Made by a program: the position numbers and the translations under genes. From the NCBI GenBank assembly GCA_018823005.1, contig JAHJJB010000177.1, positions 1 through 39,258 of the forward strand: a DNA stretch of 39,258 nucleotides, in the 5' to 3' direction. Below are positions 7,735 through 15,910 of this stretch, piece by piece. The notes under the pieces were generated by a model. That model saw nothing but the letters and a program-made list of their open reading frames with translations, was not told where the DNA came from and made no database searches. This DNA comes from Pseudomonadota bacterium. GTDB taxonomy: Bacteria > Desulfobacterota > Desulfobacteria > Desulfobacterales > RPRI01. How positions within the stretch are numbered: position 1 is the stretch's first letter; each line of letters starts with the position of its first letter.

Positions 7735-8403
7735 ATGATAATCAGGATTCTTACTATTTTTCTGCTTCTTTTTTTCAATGCTGCTTACGGATATTCTCAG
7801 AATTCACAGGCCCCTGAAAAGATCCGAACGGAATTGACCGATGTTTTGAGCAGGCTTGAAAAAAAGATGTCGGGAATAAAAACCTTGAAAACCGGTTTTG
7901 TTCAGGAGAAAGAGCTTGCTGTATTCAAACAGAAAGTTGTCCTGAAAGGAACCATCTACATAGAAAAACCGGCACGGCTTGCCTGGCATGTAAATGAACC
8001 TATGAAATATATCATGGTTATTTCACACGACATGATCAGCCAATGGGATGAGGATACAAATAAAGTTCAGAAAATATCCCTTTCCAAGAATCCTGCTTTT
8101 GAAGCCGTGATAGGCCAGATGCAGAAATGGTTTTCCGGCGCATACACTCCCCTTCTGAAAGAATATGAAATAACACTGTTAAAAGAAAATCCGGCGTCCC
8201 TGAAATTTACCCCGAGGGCAGCAACCTTTGCAGGCAATGTGATAAAAAGCGTGACAGTCGATTTCAGAAAAGATGAACAGTACATTAACAGGATATTCAT
8301 TGAAGAAAAGAGCGGTGACACAACAAAGCTTTCTTTTGTCGATACTCAACTGAACATTCCTCTTGAAGATTCAGTCTGGAAGGTTAATCCCGGTGTCAAA
8401 TAA
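7735..8403 (+). CDS. LolA-like outer-membrane lipoprotein carrier family protein
   Basis: A 222-residue exported protein. It has a Sec signal peptide (IIRILTIFLLLFFNAAYGYS, cleavage near residue 20) and then the LolA-type pattern. That pattern includes SGIKTLKTGFVQEK, GTIYIEKPARLAWHV, DMISQWDEDTN and a late PLEDSVWKVNPGVK. LolA-fold proteins carry hydrophobic ligands through the periplasm. Aryl polyene clusters contain such a gene (ApeL-type) next to an MMPL exporter and a DUF3261 lipoprotein, exactly the order found here. AAGGAG lies seven bases before ATG 7735. Likely role: periplasmic handling of the cluster product or of its lipid anchor. Confidence 0.88.
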   Translation: MIIRILTIFLLLFFNAAYGYSQNSQAPEKIRTELTDVLSRLEKKMSGIKTLKTGFVQEKELAVFKQKVVLKGTIYIEKPARLAWHVNEPMKYIMVISHDMISQWDEDTNKVQKISLSKNPAFEAVIGQMQKWFSGAYTPLLKEYEITLLKENPASLKFTPRAATFAGNVIKSVTVDFRKDEQYINRIFIEEKSGDTTKLSFVDTQLNIPLEDSVWKVNPGVK

Positions 8404-10789
8404 TTCTTCCTTAATTCAGGCGAAAGCAAATGTTCGGACAAAAGTGCTTATCTCTATAGCCTTTCTTATTGTTATTGCTGCTTCTGTAACAGGTATTTTC
8501 CTTATCTCTTTCGACAATGATATAGAGCTGATGCTTCCGGACAATAATGAAATCCGCAGGAGCATGCGTTTTTTGCGCGAATCAAGTTTTTCAGATAAAA
8601 TTATAATATCTCTGGGGCTTAACGATTCCGCACGTACAGAAACCGATCTCATAAGAGAAGTGGACCGGCTTGCACAATCTCTGAAGCCCCCCTTTATAAG
8701 TGATGTAATGAGCAGCGTTTCGGAAAGTGAAACGGCCAATGAAATGTTTGCTTTTCTCCAATATACTCCACATCTTATCGATGAAAAAACTCTGGAAAAA
8801 ATCGATTCACAGTTAAACGACGACGGAATAAAATCGATCCTTCAGAAAAATTACAGACAGCTCCTTTCCCCTTCAAGCATGTTTATAACACCTATATTAA
8901 GAAGCGATCCTCTTGGCATAAAAACAGGTCTGCTTTCAGCATTGCAAAAACTTTCTTCTTCAACAGGTTATGAAGTCACCATAAAGAATGGCCACTTTAT
9001 AAGTAAGGACGGGAAACACGCTCTTTTGATCCTTAAAACCCCCGTATCCGTTACAGACGGTTTCGGTTCAAGGAATTTGATATCTTATCTGAATAAAGAA
9101 ATAGGTGCCCTGCCACCATATCTTTCCGCAGATATAATAGCAGGCCATCTCCATACTGTCAGCAATGAAAATGTTATAAAAAGAGACATTAAGATAGTGT
9201 CGATAATTGCCGCCATTGCCTTTTTCTTCATATTTTTCTTTTTTTTCAGGGATATCAAAGCAGTATATATTTTTCTTATACCTCTTGCGTCAGTTGCCGT
9301 TTCAATGAATCTTTCATATTTTATTATAGGCAATCTTTCATATTTTATTATAGGCATGGGCGCAGTTATCGCCGGAATTTCAATTGATTACGGGATACAT
9401 ATCTATATTGCGGTACGCACGGGTTCAAACCGGAAAGAGGCTGTAAAAAATGTTACAAGGCCGATTGTAACAGGAGCCTTGACAACCATAAGCGTTTTTG
9501 CCGCATTTTTTTTCTCGGATGTTCGGGGATTCCATCAGCTTGCTGTATTTTCGATCTTAAGCATTGTTTTTTGTCTTTCATGCTCTTTGTACATACTGCC
9601 GGTTTTCATAGAAGGCAAAACAGCACGTACTTTTCCCGCTCTTTTTGATAATATCTCAACTGTGCCCGAACTTATAACGGACAAAGCAAGGGTTTCCTGC
9701 TGGGTTATATTGCTGATTATTTTACTATTCTTATCTTCCAAAACAGCATTTAACAGCGATATAAAGCAATTTGACGGAAGCGAGCCATATATATTCAAGG
9801 CAGAAGATAATTTTCAGAGTGTTTGGGGGGAAAAAGATAATCCTGCGATACTTGTTGTACAGGAAGAGAGCCTTGAAAAAGCATTATTAACCAATGAACG
9901 CATATATCGGGATCTGGCAAACAAATTCGGAAATGAAGATATTTCTAATTTTGCAGCAATATGGCCTTCAAATCAAACAAGAACGGAAAACTCGGCAAGA
10001 TGGATCAGCTTCTGGAAAGAAAGGGCGGGGAAACTTAAAAGTCTGCTCGCAAAACACGGCCCGTCATACAATTTTTCAGACGGCGCCTTTTCACCATTTT
10101 TTGAGAATCTTTATGGTGAAGTGAATGCATCCGGATTGTCTGAAGATAACCTCTTTCTCAGAAGATTAAAGGAGCGCTTCGTGCTTGAAAGCGGGGTTGG
10201 ATTTCAGATATTAACCTATTTCCCTGATCAAGATCGGTATATTACAGCTTTTACGGAGTTTTGCCGGAATTATCCCGGATCATTTATAGTATCAAGGAAG
10301 AGTCTTTCAAAAGCCCTTTCTGATTCAATATCTTCTGAAATAATTTATCTTTCGGCAATTGCAGCCCTCTTTATCCCTTTTCTTACTCTTATATTACTAA
10401 AGGACTTGCGGTTAACCATTCTTGCCCTTATTCCGGTTTTTACAGGTATTGCTGCATCGTTAGGCATACTTCCCGTACTGGGTTTAACCTTGAATGCCCC
10501 TACTATAATTGCTATTATGGTAGTAACAGGCCTGTGCATCGACTATGGAATATTTATGGCTTATACCTGCCGCTACCATTTTAAAACCGGTACCGGAATA
10601 TCCGTATTCCTGTCCGCGCTTACAACCCTGATAGGAGCTGGAGTTCTTCTTTTCGCCAGACATCCTGTACTCTTTTCTATAGGAACAACACTCTTTTCAG
10701 GCGTGCTTGCAGGATATATGGCATCAATTGCCGCCGTTCCATCAATGTACAGGCTGTGGTTTAAAAATAAAGGGAATATCTTAACTTGA
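8393..10789 (+). CDS. RND/MMPL-family exporter
   Basis: About 798 residues with the duplicated RND layout. Each half has one TM helix, a periplasmic loop and a bundle of five TM helices. Signatures include DNDIELMLPDN after TM1, VIAGISIDYGIHIYIAV, RPIVTGALTTISVFAAFFFS, and in the second half VVTGLCIDYGIFMAY and SALTTLIGAGVLLFA. GTG 8393 was preferred over an upstream TTG (8363). GGAAGG at 8378-8383 is correctly spaced, and the overlap with the LolA-like gene is then only 11 bases. The family moves lipids and hydrophobic products; in aryl polyene clusters the equivalent is ApeM. A 24-bp perfect tandem duplication at 9308-9355 doubles NLSYFIIG within a TM helix. Confidence 0.9.
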   Translation: MSNNSSLIQAKANVRTKVLISIAFLIVIAASVTGIFLISFDNDIELMLPDNNEIRRSMRFLRESSFSDKIIISLGLNDSARTETDLIREVDRLAQSLKPPFISDVMSSVSESETANEMFAFLQYTPHLIDEKTLEKIDSQLNDDGIKSILQKNYRQLLSPSSMFITPILRSDPLGIKTGLLSALQKLSSSTGYEVTIKNGHFISKDGKHALLILKTPVSVTDGFGSRNLISYLNKEIGALPPYLSADIIAGHLHTVSNENVIKRDIKIVSIIAAIAFFFIFFFFFRDIKAVYIFLIPLASVAVSMNLSYFIIGNLSYFIIGMGAVIAGISIDYGIHIYIAVRTGSNRKEAVKNVTRPIVTGALTTISVFAAFFFSDVRGFHQLAVFSILSIVFCLSCSLYILPVFIEGKTARTFPALFDNISTVPELITDKARVSCWVILLIILLFLSSKTAFNSDIKQFDGSEPYIFKAEDNFQSVWGEKDNPAILVVQEESLEKALLTNERIYRDLANKFGNEDISNFAAIWPSNQTRTENSARWISFWKERAGKLKSLLAKHGPSYNFSDGAFSPFFENLYGEVNASGLSEDNLFLRRLKERFVLESGVGFQILTYFPDQDRYITAFTEFCRNYPGSFIVSRKSLSKALSDSISSEIIYLSAIAALFIPFLTLILLKDLRLTILALIPVFTGIAASLGILPVLGLTLNAPTIIAIMVVTGLCIDYGIFMAYTCRYHFKTGTGISVFLSALTTLIGAGVLLFARHPVLFSIGTTLFSGVLAGYMASIAAVPSMYRLWFKNKGNILT
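9308..9355 (+). repeat. 24-bp perfect tandem duplication in the exporter gene
   Basis: 9308-9331 and 9332-9355 are identical (beginning AATCTTTCATATTTTATTAT) and encode NLSYFIIG twice, just before the conserved GAVIAGISIDYG helix. The reading frame is kept. Confidence 0.95.
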
Positions 10790-11451
10790 AACATCTGATA
10801 ATCACTGGAATAATAATGTTATGTCTGGCCGGATGCAGCACAATTCCGTTTCAGGCAGCTCCCGGTATGTTAATGGAAAATGCCGAGTCCGGCACGGTAA
10901 AAGAGAATTTTTCGCTCTTGCTTCCGGACAGGTTTCAAATCATAAGTACTATTGCTTTTGAATATAAGGGACAATCCGTGTCCTTTATAGGGTATTCCGA
11001 TATAGATACCAAGGGGAAAACATTTATCGTGGCAGGTATACACCAATCAGGTATGAAAATATTTGAAATAACTGGTGATAGCGATAAAACCGAATTAAGG
11101 TTTGCAATCGAAGACTTTACAAAAAAAGGAAATTTTGCTGAAGCTGTCGGCGGAGATATCAGAAAGATATATTTTGACCGGTTGCCATCTGACAGTTCAA
11201 AAGCATATAAGAAAAAACACGAAATTGTTTTTGTTCAGGAAGAACCTAAGGCAATCATGGAATTTGTTTTTGCCGGGCCCGGCAATCTTCTCGTTGAAAA
11301 GCGCTGCATTGTGGATAACCAGGCCATATGGAGAGTAAATTATTATGAATACCGCATAGAAAACGGGAAATTGCATCCGGCAGGAATCATTCTTGAAAAT
11401 ATAAAATATGGCTATAAATTGACAATGAGGTTAAAAGAAATCCGGTCATGA
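10786..11451 (+). CDS. DUF3261-type outer-membrane lipoprotein
   Basis: A 221-residue lipoprotein. It has a short hydrophobic leader and the lipobox LAGC (Cys17), followed by a beta-rich body. The TTG start overlaps the exporter stop (TTGA). Position directly behind a LolA-like and an MMPL gene, plus size and lipobox, match the DUF3261 lipoprotein (ApeN-type) of aryl polyene clusters. It probably receives or anchors the product at the outer membrane, working with the exporter; this is inferred from context. The next gene begins inside its stop (ATGA). Confidence 0.75.
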   Translation: MKHLIITGIIMLCLAGCSTIPFQAAPGMLMENAESGTVKENFSLLLPDRFQIISTIAFEYKGQSVSFIGYSDIDTKGKTFIVAGIHQSGMKIFEITGDSDKTELRFAIEDFTKKGNFAEAVGGDIRKIYFDRLPSDSSKAYKKKHEIVFVQEEPKAIMEFVFAGPGNLLVEKRCIVDNQAIWRVNYYEYRIENGKLHPAGIILENIKYGYKLTMRLKEIRS

Positions 11452-11825
11452 ATATCCTTATGCAGGAAATAAAGAATTCTATATCCAATCTTGAGGAAAG
11501 CGGGGATAAAATAAAAGCCAGGTTTCTTTTTCCGCCTGATTTTACCGGATTTAAAGGCCATTTTCCCGGCAGACCTGTTTTGCCGGGCGTGTGTAAGATT
11601 CAGGCGGTAATAGCAATGCTTGAAATATGGCATCAAAAAAATATTTGTATAAAAGAGATTTCAATGGCAAAATTTTTTGCTCCTGTATTTGACAATCAGG
11701 AAATTGTTGTTACAACTAGTAAAATGACCGGATTTCATGAAACATCCGGCGGAATAAAGATAAAAGCATCCGTGACAAGTAACGGAAAAAAGATTTCTGA
11801 CCTTCAGTTGTTATTGAGAGCATAA
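11448..11825 (+). CDS. FabZ/ApeI-like 3-hydroxyacyl-ACP dehydratase
   Basis: A 125-residue hotdog-fold protein with the FabZ/FabA helix motif FKGHFPGRPVLPGVCKIQ, whose His is the catalytic base in this family. It dehydrates 3-hydroxyacyl-ACP to the trans-2-enoyl chain. With no enoyl reductase visible in the window, the double bonds would be retained, which suits a polyene product. The ATGA overlap with the lipoprotein gene indicates translational coupling. In aryl polyene systems ApeI pairs with a second hotdog protein (ApeP); here the ApeP-like domain is fused to the SPASM module at 6631-7725. Confidence 0.88.
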   Translation: MNILMQEIKNSISNLEESGDKIKARFLFPPDFTGFKGHFPGRPVLPGVCKIQAVIAMLEIWHQKNICIKEISMAKFFAPVFDNQEIVVTTSKMTGFHETSGGIKIKASVTSNGKKISDLQLLLRA

Positions 11826-11841
11826 CCTCTGATTAAATGGC

Positions 11842-12061
11842 CTGGCATGGGTAATGGGTTTTGGCATTTCGCAAGAAATTTTTAAGGAATCATATCAACG
11901 CCCCTTGATTGTCAACAAAGAGACACAGGCAGAGACGAAATCACGGCTTCGTGGGCTTATATCCACTGGGGCTGCCCGGATTTCATGGGAGCAAATTTGC
12001 TGCCGTTGGCGAAGTTAGGGTCGCATTCTTGCGGAATGCCAAAACCCATTACCCATGCCAG
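11842..12061. mobile_element. MITE-like 220-bp element with 36-bp terminal inverted repeats
   Basis: The left end (11842-11877, beginning CTGGCATGGGTAATGGGTTT) is the reverse complement of the right end (12026-12061, ending CCCATTACCCATGCCAG) over 36 bases with a single mismatch. The interior has no gene but contains AGCAAATTTGCT, a 12-bp palindrome. No clear target duplication is seen. The element fills most of the 338-base gap between the dehydratase and thioesterase genes of an otherwise compact operon. It could be a non-autonomous transposon, or a hairpin that ends or tunes transcription. Confidence 0.65.
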
Positions 12062-12150
12062 ACTCGAACGGGATATATTCAAAGATCTCTTGTTATTGAA
12101 GGTATCATAACAAAGCTTTTGAGGATCATAATTTTTTTTACCGGCTAAAG

Positions 12151-12198
12151 TAACCAGAAACCATGAACCAGAAACCAGAAACCATAGACCAGAAACCG
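12151..12198 (+). repeat. Short degenerate repeats of ACCAGAAACC overlapping the thioesterase start
   Basis: Four imperfect copies of (A)ACCAGAAACC lie here, and the only upstream ATG of the thioesterase (12163) lies within them, so they encode its first residues. A similar run of GAATCC(T/C)-type repeats lies at 13863-13894 before another gene of the locus. Confidence 0.7.
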
Positions 12199-12678
12199 GC
12201 AACTTTTCGCCGTAAGAAAACCGGCTATTTTGAACGTCTTGAAGGAATGCCGGGGCCTGTTTCGTTCAGCGTGAAAAGACGCGTCAATTTCAGTGAAGCA
12301 GATGTGATGGGGATTGCATGGCATGGCAGATACCTCATATTTTTTGAAGACGCTTCAGCCGAGCTTGGAAGGCGTTGCGGCCTTTCGTATATAGAATTTT
12401 ATGAGGCAAACCTCCGCGCTCCGATAGTCCAGCTTCATATAGATTTTTTTCAGCCGCTTTTACTCGACGAAGAATTTACTGTCACAGCATCACTGATGTG
12501 GAATGAGGGAGCAAGACTCAATACGGAATACTCGATAATTAAAAATGACGGAAGCATAGCAGCAACGGGGTACACGGTACAAATGTTTACGGATGGCGCA
12601 AGCGGCGAAGTTTTGATAGCATCTCCGGAACTCCTTGAAAGATGCCGGAAAAAATGGAAATCAGGAGAACTGAAATGA
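12163..12678 (+). CDS. 4HBT-family acyl thioesterase
   Basis: A 171-residue hotdog thioesterase of the 4-hydroxybenzoyl-CoA thioesterase/YbgC type. The core motif NFSEADVMGIAWHGRYLIFFEDASAE (read as shorter blocks) carries the catalytic Asp of the family, with the following IAWHGRY loop. It would release or transfer chains from ACP or CoA; aryl polyene clusters contain one such gene (ApeK-type). ATG 12163 is the only start upstream of the conserved-looking GYFERLEGMPGPVSF segment, but it lies in short repeats and has no ribosome binding site. ATG 12249 is the alternative. The stop overlaps the next gene's start (ATGA). Confidence 0.85.
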   Translation: MNQKPETIDQKPATFRRKKTGYFERLEGMPGPVSFSVKRRVNFSEADVMGIAWHGRYLIFFEDASAELGRRCGLSYIEFYEANLRAPIVQLHIDFFQPLLLDEEFTVTASLMWNEGARLNTEYSIIKNDGSIAATGYTVQMFTDGASGEVLIASPELLERCRKKWKSGELK

Positions 12679-13814
12679 CCTCGTTAAAAGCGGTTTCAGT
12701 GGCATTCGAGATGGTAACTCCATACGGGTGGGGAACCGATTCCTGCTGGGAAGGGCTTTTATCCGGAACAAGCGCCATTCGCCGCATAGACCGCTTTTCA
12801 ACGAGTCTCATGCAAACCGATAATGCGGCAACAGTGCCGTATCTTAAGCCGAGCAGGGATGAATCTCTTGTAATGCAGATGCTGACGCCGCTTCTGGAAA
12901 AAATTGCCCCTGAAATACCCTCCGATACTTTTGTTATTCTGGCAACGACTACAGGTGAGATAGAGTTTTTACAAAGATCCGTAATAAACATGGAACATGA
13001 AGCAATAAAAAGCAGACCTGATCATTTGCTGAACAAGATCATGCTCCTTGCCGGAACCTGTGGCAGCGGAATGGTTGTTTCAGCAGCGTGTGTCTCCTCC
13101 AGTGCGGCAGTCTCAAGAGCAGCATCCATGATACGCAATAAAGAGCGTGATTCTATCCTTGTTGTGGCATGTGACTCTGTATCGGAGTTTGTTACCGCAG
13201 GATTTTCTTCCCTGATGGCACTTGACAGGCATATGGCAAAGCCTTTTGATAAGAACAGGGGCGGCTTAAGCCTTGGTGAAGCAGCAGGTTTCATGCTTCT
13301 TATGAGCGAAGAGAGAGCTGTGAGGGAAAAAAGAGATGTGCTGGGAGAAATAGCGGGCTGGGGACTGACAAATGACGCGAATCATATAACAGGCCCTTCA
13401 AAGGACGGGAGCGGCCTTTCAAATGCCGTTTTGAATGCCATGAAATCAGCCGGAATTTCCGAAAAGGAAATTGGTTGCATTTCAGCCCATGGAACCGGAA
13501 CACTTTACAATGATTCAATGGAAATGAAAGCGATAAAAAAGGTTTTCGGCAATAATCCGGTGCCCGTTTATTCAGTAAAGGGTGGAACCGGCCACACAAT
13601 GGGAGCCGCAGGTCTCCTTGAAATCATAATCGGATTCGAAACCTTGAATAAGAAGATAGTTCCTCCTACCGTGAATCTTCGTGATACTGACCGGGAAGCT
13701 GAAGATTGGGTTTTTCCCGAATCACAATCCTTTTACGGCAATGTAACGCTTTCAACCAATTCCGGTTTCGGCGGAATTAATTCCGCCCTTGTATTGAAAG
13801 CATTTGAAAGCTGA
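12675..13814 (+). CDS. Beta-ketoacyl-ACP synthase 2 (KS-alpha-like)
   Basis: A 379-residue ketosynthase with Cys139 in SAACVSSS, His272 in SAHGTGTLYND, and Lys302/His307 in KGGTGHTMGAAG. The C-terminal NSGFGGINSALVL loop is also present. ATG 12675 is chosen over an upstream ATG (12642) because AGGAG at 12663-12667 precedes it and it overlaps the thioesterase stop as ATGA. It is followed by a shortened KS-like protein without the Cys (13935-14597). This is the arrangement of a KS and its chain-length-factor partner in type II polyketide systems and of ApeO/ApeC in aryl polyene clusters. Likely function: iterative chain elongation on ACP. Confidence 0.92.
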   Translation: MTSLKAVSVAFEMVTPYGWGTDSCWEGLLSGTSAIRRIDRFSTSLMQTDNAATVPYLKPSRDESLVMQMLTPLLEKIAPEIPSDTFVILATTTGEIEFLQRSVINMEHEAIKSRPDHLLNKIMLLAGTCGSGMVVSAACVSSSAAVSRAASMIRNKERDSILVVACDSVSEFVTAGFSSLMALDRHMAKPFDKNRGGLSLGEAAGFMLLMSEERAVREKRDVLGEIAGWGLTNDANHITGPSKDGSGLSNAVLNAMKSAGISEKEIGCISAHGTGTLYNDSMEMKAIKKVFGNNPVPVYSVKGGTGHTMGAAGLLEIIIGFETLNKKIVPPTVNLRDTDREAEDWVFPESQSFYGNVTLSTNSGFGGINSALVLKAFES

Positions 13815-13934
13815 TGAAGAAGACTTCGCATGTCCGGATTTTTTACGTAAAGAAACAAAGACTTGAATCCTCGAATCCTGGAATCCCGGAACCCTTTCTC
13901 CCGGCTAATTGGGGGAAGAATCGAATATAAATAT

Positions 13935-14597
13935 ATGATCGTAATTACAGGCATAGGGTGGCTCACCCGGCAAGAATACGGCTGTTTAATAAGCAAACTC
14001 AATAAACCTCATGAAGGTTTTGGCAGTCTTTATTCTTACTTTAAGCATAAATCCTATTTTTCCTGTCCTGTAAAAAACTTCAGCAGGTTTGACGCAATAT
14101 CCAAAATGACATGCTTTAGTGCGGCTCTTGCACTAAAAGATGCAGGCATCTCTTATTCAGTGAAGCATAAACAGGATATCGGCATTTATGGCGCAAACAA
14201 AGCAGGGTGCCTTGATTCAAATCTGAATTACTTTCAGGACTACATAAGCAGCGGCAGAATTCTTGCGAGGGGCAACCTGTTCATCTACACACTTCCGTCC
14301 ATACCACTGGCTGAAGCTTCAATTCACTTTGGATTGAGCGGCCCCCTGCTTCATATGTCTTTTCATGAGAAAAGGATACCTTGCCTTCTCAGTTTTGCCG
14401 GAGACAGCATCACGGGAGGCGAAACCCCATCAATCCTTGCGATAAGCGCAGAAGAAAATGATGCGATCTGCTTTGTTTTAAAACAGGAAGCTGATATTTC
14501 GCCCGGGAAAAATGTTGGCCTTCAAAAGGTAATTTCCGCAACAGGGAACACATATACTTTTGATGAAATGATAAATGCTATTAACGGTATTGTGTAA
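13935..14597 (+). CDS. Short KS-like chain-length-factor-type protein (no catalytic Cys)
   Basis: A 220-residue protein beginning MIVITGIGWLTRQEYG, a ketosynthase N-terminal opening, with CFSAALALKDAGI and FGLSGPLL like the KS fold. At the nucleophile elbow it reads LLHMSFHEKRIPCLLSF instead of a TACSSG-type motif, so the catalytic Cys is absent, and the C-terminal KS domain (both His) is missing altogether. It fits the Ketoacyl-synt_2 family of about this length, found in aryl polyene clusters as the ApeC partner. It is probably a structural partner of ketosynthase 2 directly upstream. ATG 13935 was chosen because the KS fold begins there; earlier in-frame codons read through short GAATCC repeats. 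Confidence 0.8.
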   Translation: MIVITGIGWLTRQEYGCLISKLNKPHEGFGSLYSYFKHKSYFSCPVKNFSRFDAISKMTCFSAALALKDAGISYSVKHKQDIGIYGANKAGCLDSNLNYFQDYISSGRILARGNLFIYTLPSIPLAEASIHFGLSGPLLHMSFHEKRIPCLLSFAGDSITGGETPSILAISAEENDAICFVLKQEADISPGKNVGLQKVISATGNTYTFDEMINAINGIV

Positions 14598-14635
14598 TCT
14601 TCATTATGCAACCGGATTGTTAAAAGAGGATTTTT

Positions 14636-15910
14636 GTGAAAATAAAACTTGTTTACCCCAGATGGCCCAAATTAAAAAACCAGCCCGAATTTAATCTTCC
14701 TCCTCACGGGCCTGTCGTTTTTGCAGCCGCTGTAAGCGATAATACTGAAATATCATTCTGTGACGAAAATGTTGAGCAGCTTGATTTCGGCGAAGAGGCC
14801 GATTTAATAGCCATCTCTGTCATGCTGACATGCCAGATGCCCCGTGCCTGGGAAATAGCGGACGAATACAGGGCTCGCGGCAAAAAAGTGATATTTGGCG
14901 GAATTGCGACAATGCTCCATGCCGAAGAGACAACCATGCACGCCGATTCGGTCTTTATCGGCGAGGCTGAAGGACGTTTTGATGTAGTTATAAATGATTT
15001 AAACAACGGTAATCTGAAAAAAATCTATGATTTCCACCTTGATTTTCCGGAGACATCTCTTATAGGAACAGCGCGCAGGAGCATATTAAACCGGGATCTG
15101 TATAATTTTCGCGGAGTCCAGATGGTCGATCTTATTCACGCGTCCCGCGGCTGCAGGTTTAACTGTTTTCCGTGCTGCACACCATATCTCGGGGGAAGAA
15201 ATTTCAGGCCGCGCCCCATAGATGCTGTTGTCCGCGAAATAGAAAGTATTGAGAACAACCGCCTGTTCTTTGTCGATAATTCTCTGGCACAGAATGACGA
15301 GTGGGAAAAAGCCCTGTTTAAGGCCATTGCCCCTTTGAAAAGGAAATGGATATCCCATCCCATAAAGGACGATGATGAAATACTCGATCTGGCGGCTGAA
15401 GCGGGCTGCTGGTACGTTTACCAGGCAATTGTTGACACATCAGACCATATCCGCAAAAGGGTCAAACGGCTCAAAGACCGCGGCATAGGTGTTGAAGGAA
15501 CCATAATACTTGGAACCGATGACCACGACGAGGATTATATAAAAAGGCTTGTAGATTTCCTTCTGGAAATCGACCTTGATCTTGCAGAATTTACGATACT
15601 TACACCGTTCCCGCACACTCCCATAAGAAGCCAGCTGGAAAAAGAGAACAGAATTCTGCATAATGACTGGACCCGTTATACGGCAGGTGAGGTGGTCTTT
15701 AAACCTGCAAAGATGAGCGTTGATTCACTTCAGAAAATGTATGAGTATGCATGGGAAGCCTTCTATGCCAGCCTGTGCAAGGAAATTCAGATGGCCAGGC
15801 TGTACATAAAGGTAATTGAAAAGGAAAAACATGACGGCACATATAAAAAAGGAACTCCCGCCTCAGGCCGCACCAGAAAGTTATCAAAAAGCGGGGTTAT
15901 AACTCAATGA
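14636..15910 (+). CDS. B12-binding-type radical SAM protein 1
   Basis: A 424-residue protein. The N-terminal about 130 residues form a Rossmann-like cobalamin-binding-type domain (ADLIAISVMLTCQMPRAWEIA, VIFGGIATMLHAEE, ADSVFIGEAEG). The radical SAM barrel follows, with the cluster motif CRFNCFPC (Cys173, Cys177, Cys180). Class B radical SAM enzymes methylate unactivated carbons or build rings; members also occur in hopanoid and lipid pathways. Here it sits among KS and GT genes, so it likely modifies the chain or head group (inference). GTG 14636 has AAGAGGA upstream. Its end overlaps the next gene by ATGA. The classic DxHxxG cobalamin motif is not evident, so B12 binding is uncertain. Confidence 0.88.
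   Translation: MKIKLVYPRWPKLKNQPEFNLPPHGPVVFAAAVSDNTEISFCDENVEQLDFGEEADLIAISVMLTCQMPRAWEIADEYRARGKKVIFGGIATMLHAEETTMHADSVFIGEAEGRFDVVINDLNNGNLKKIYDFHLDFPETSLIGTARRSILNRDLYNFRGVQMVDLIHASRGCRFNCFPCCTPYLGGRNFRPRPIDAVVREIESIENNRLFFVDNSLAQNDEWEKALFKAIAPLKRKWISHPIKDDDEILDLAAEAGCWYVYQAIVDTSDHIRKRVKRLKDRGIGVEGTIILGTDDHDEDYIKRLVDFLLEIDLDLAEFTILTPFPHTPIRSQLEKENRILHNDWTRYTAGEVVFKPAKMSVDSLQKMYEYAWEAFYASLCKEIQMARLYIKVIEKEKHDGTYKKGTPASGRTRKLSKSGVITQ

Noticed and set aside
12151-12198. Possible CRISPR-like array of short repeats
   Set aside because: Units are about 10 bases, degenerate and without unique spacers; no cas genes are present.
11909-12202. Small frames on both strands in the dehydratase-thioesterase gap
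   Set aside because: They run through the inverted-repeat element and have no ribosome binding sites or recognisable domains.
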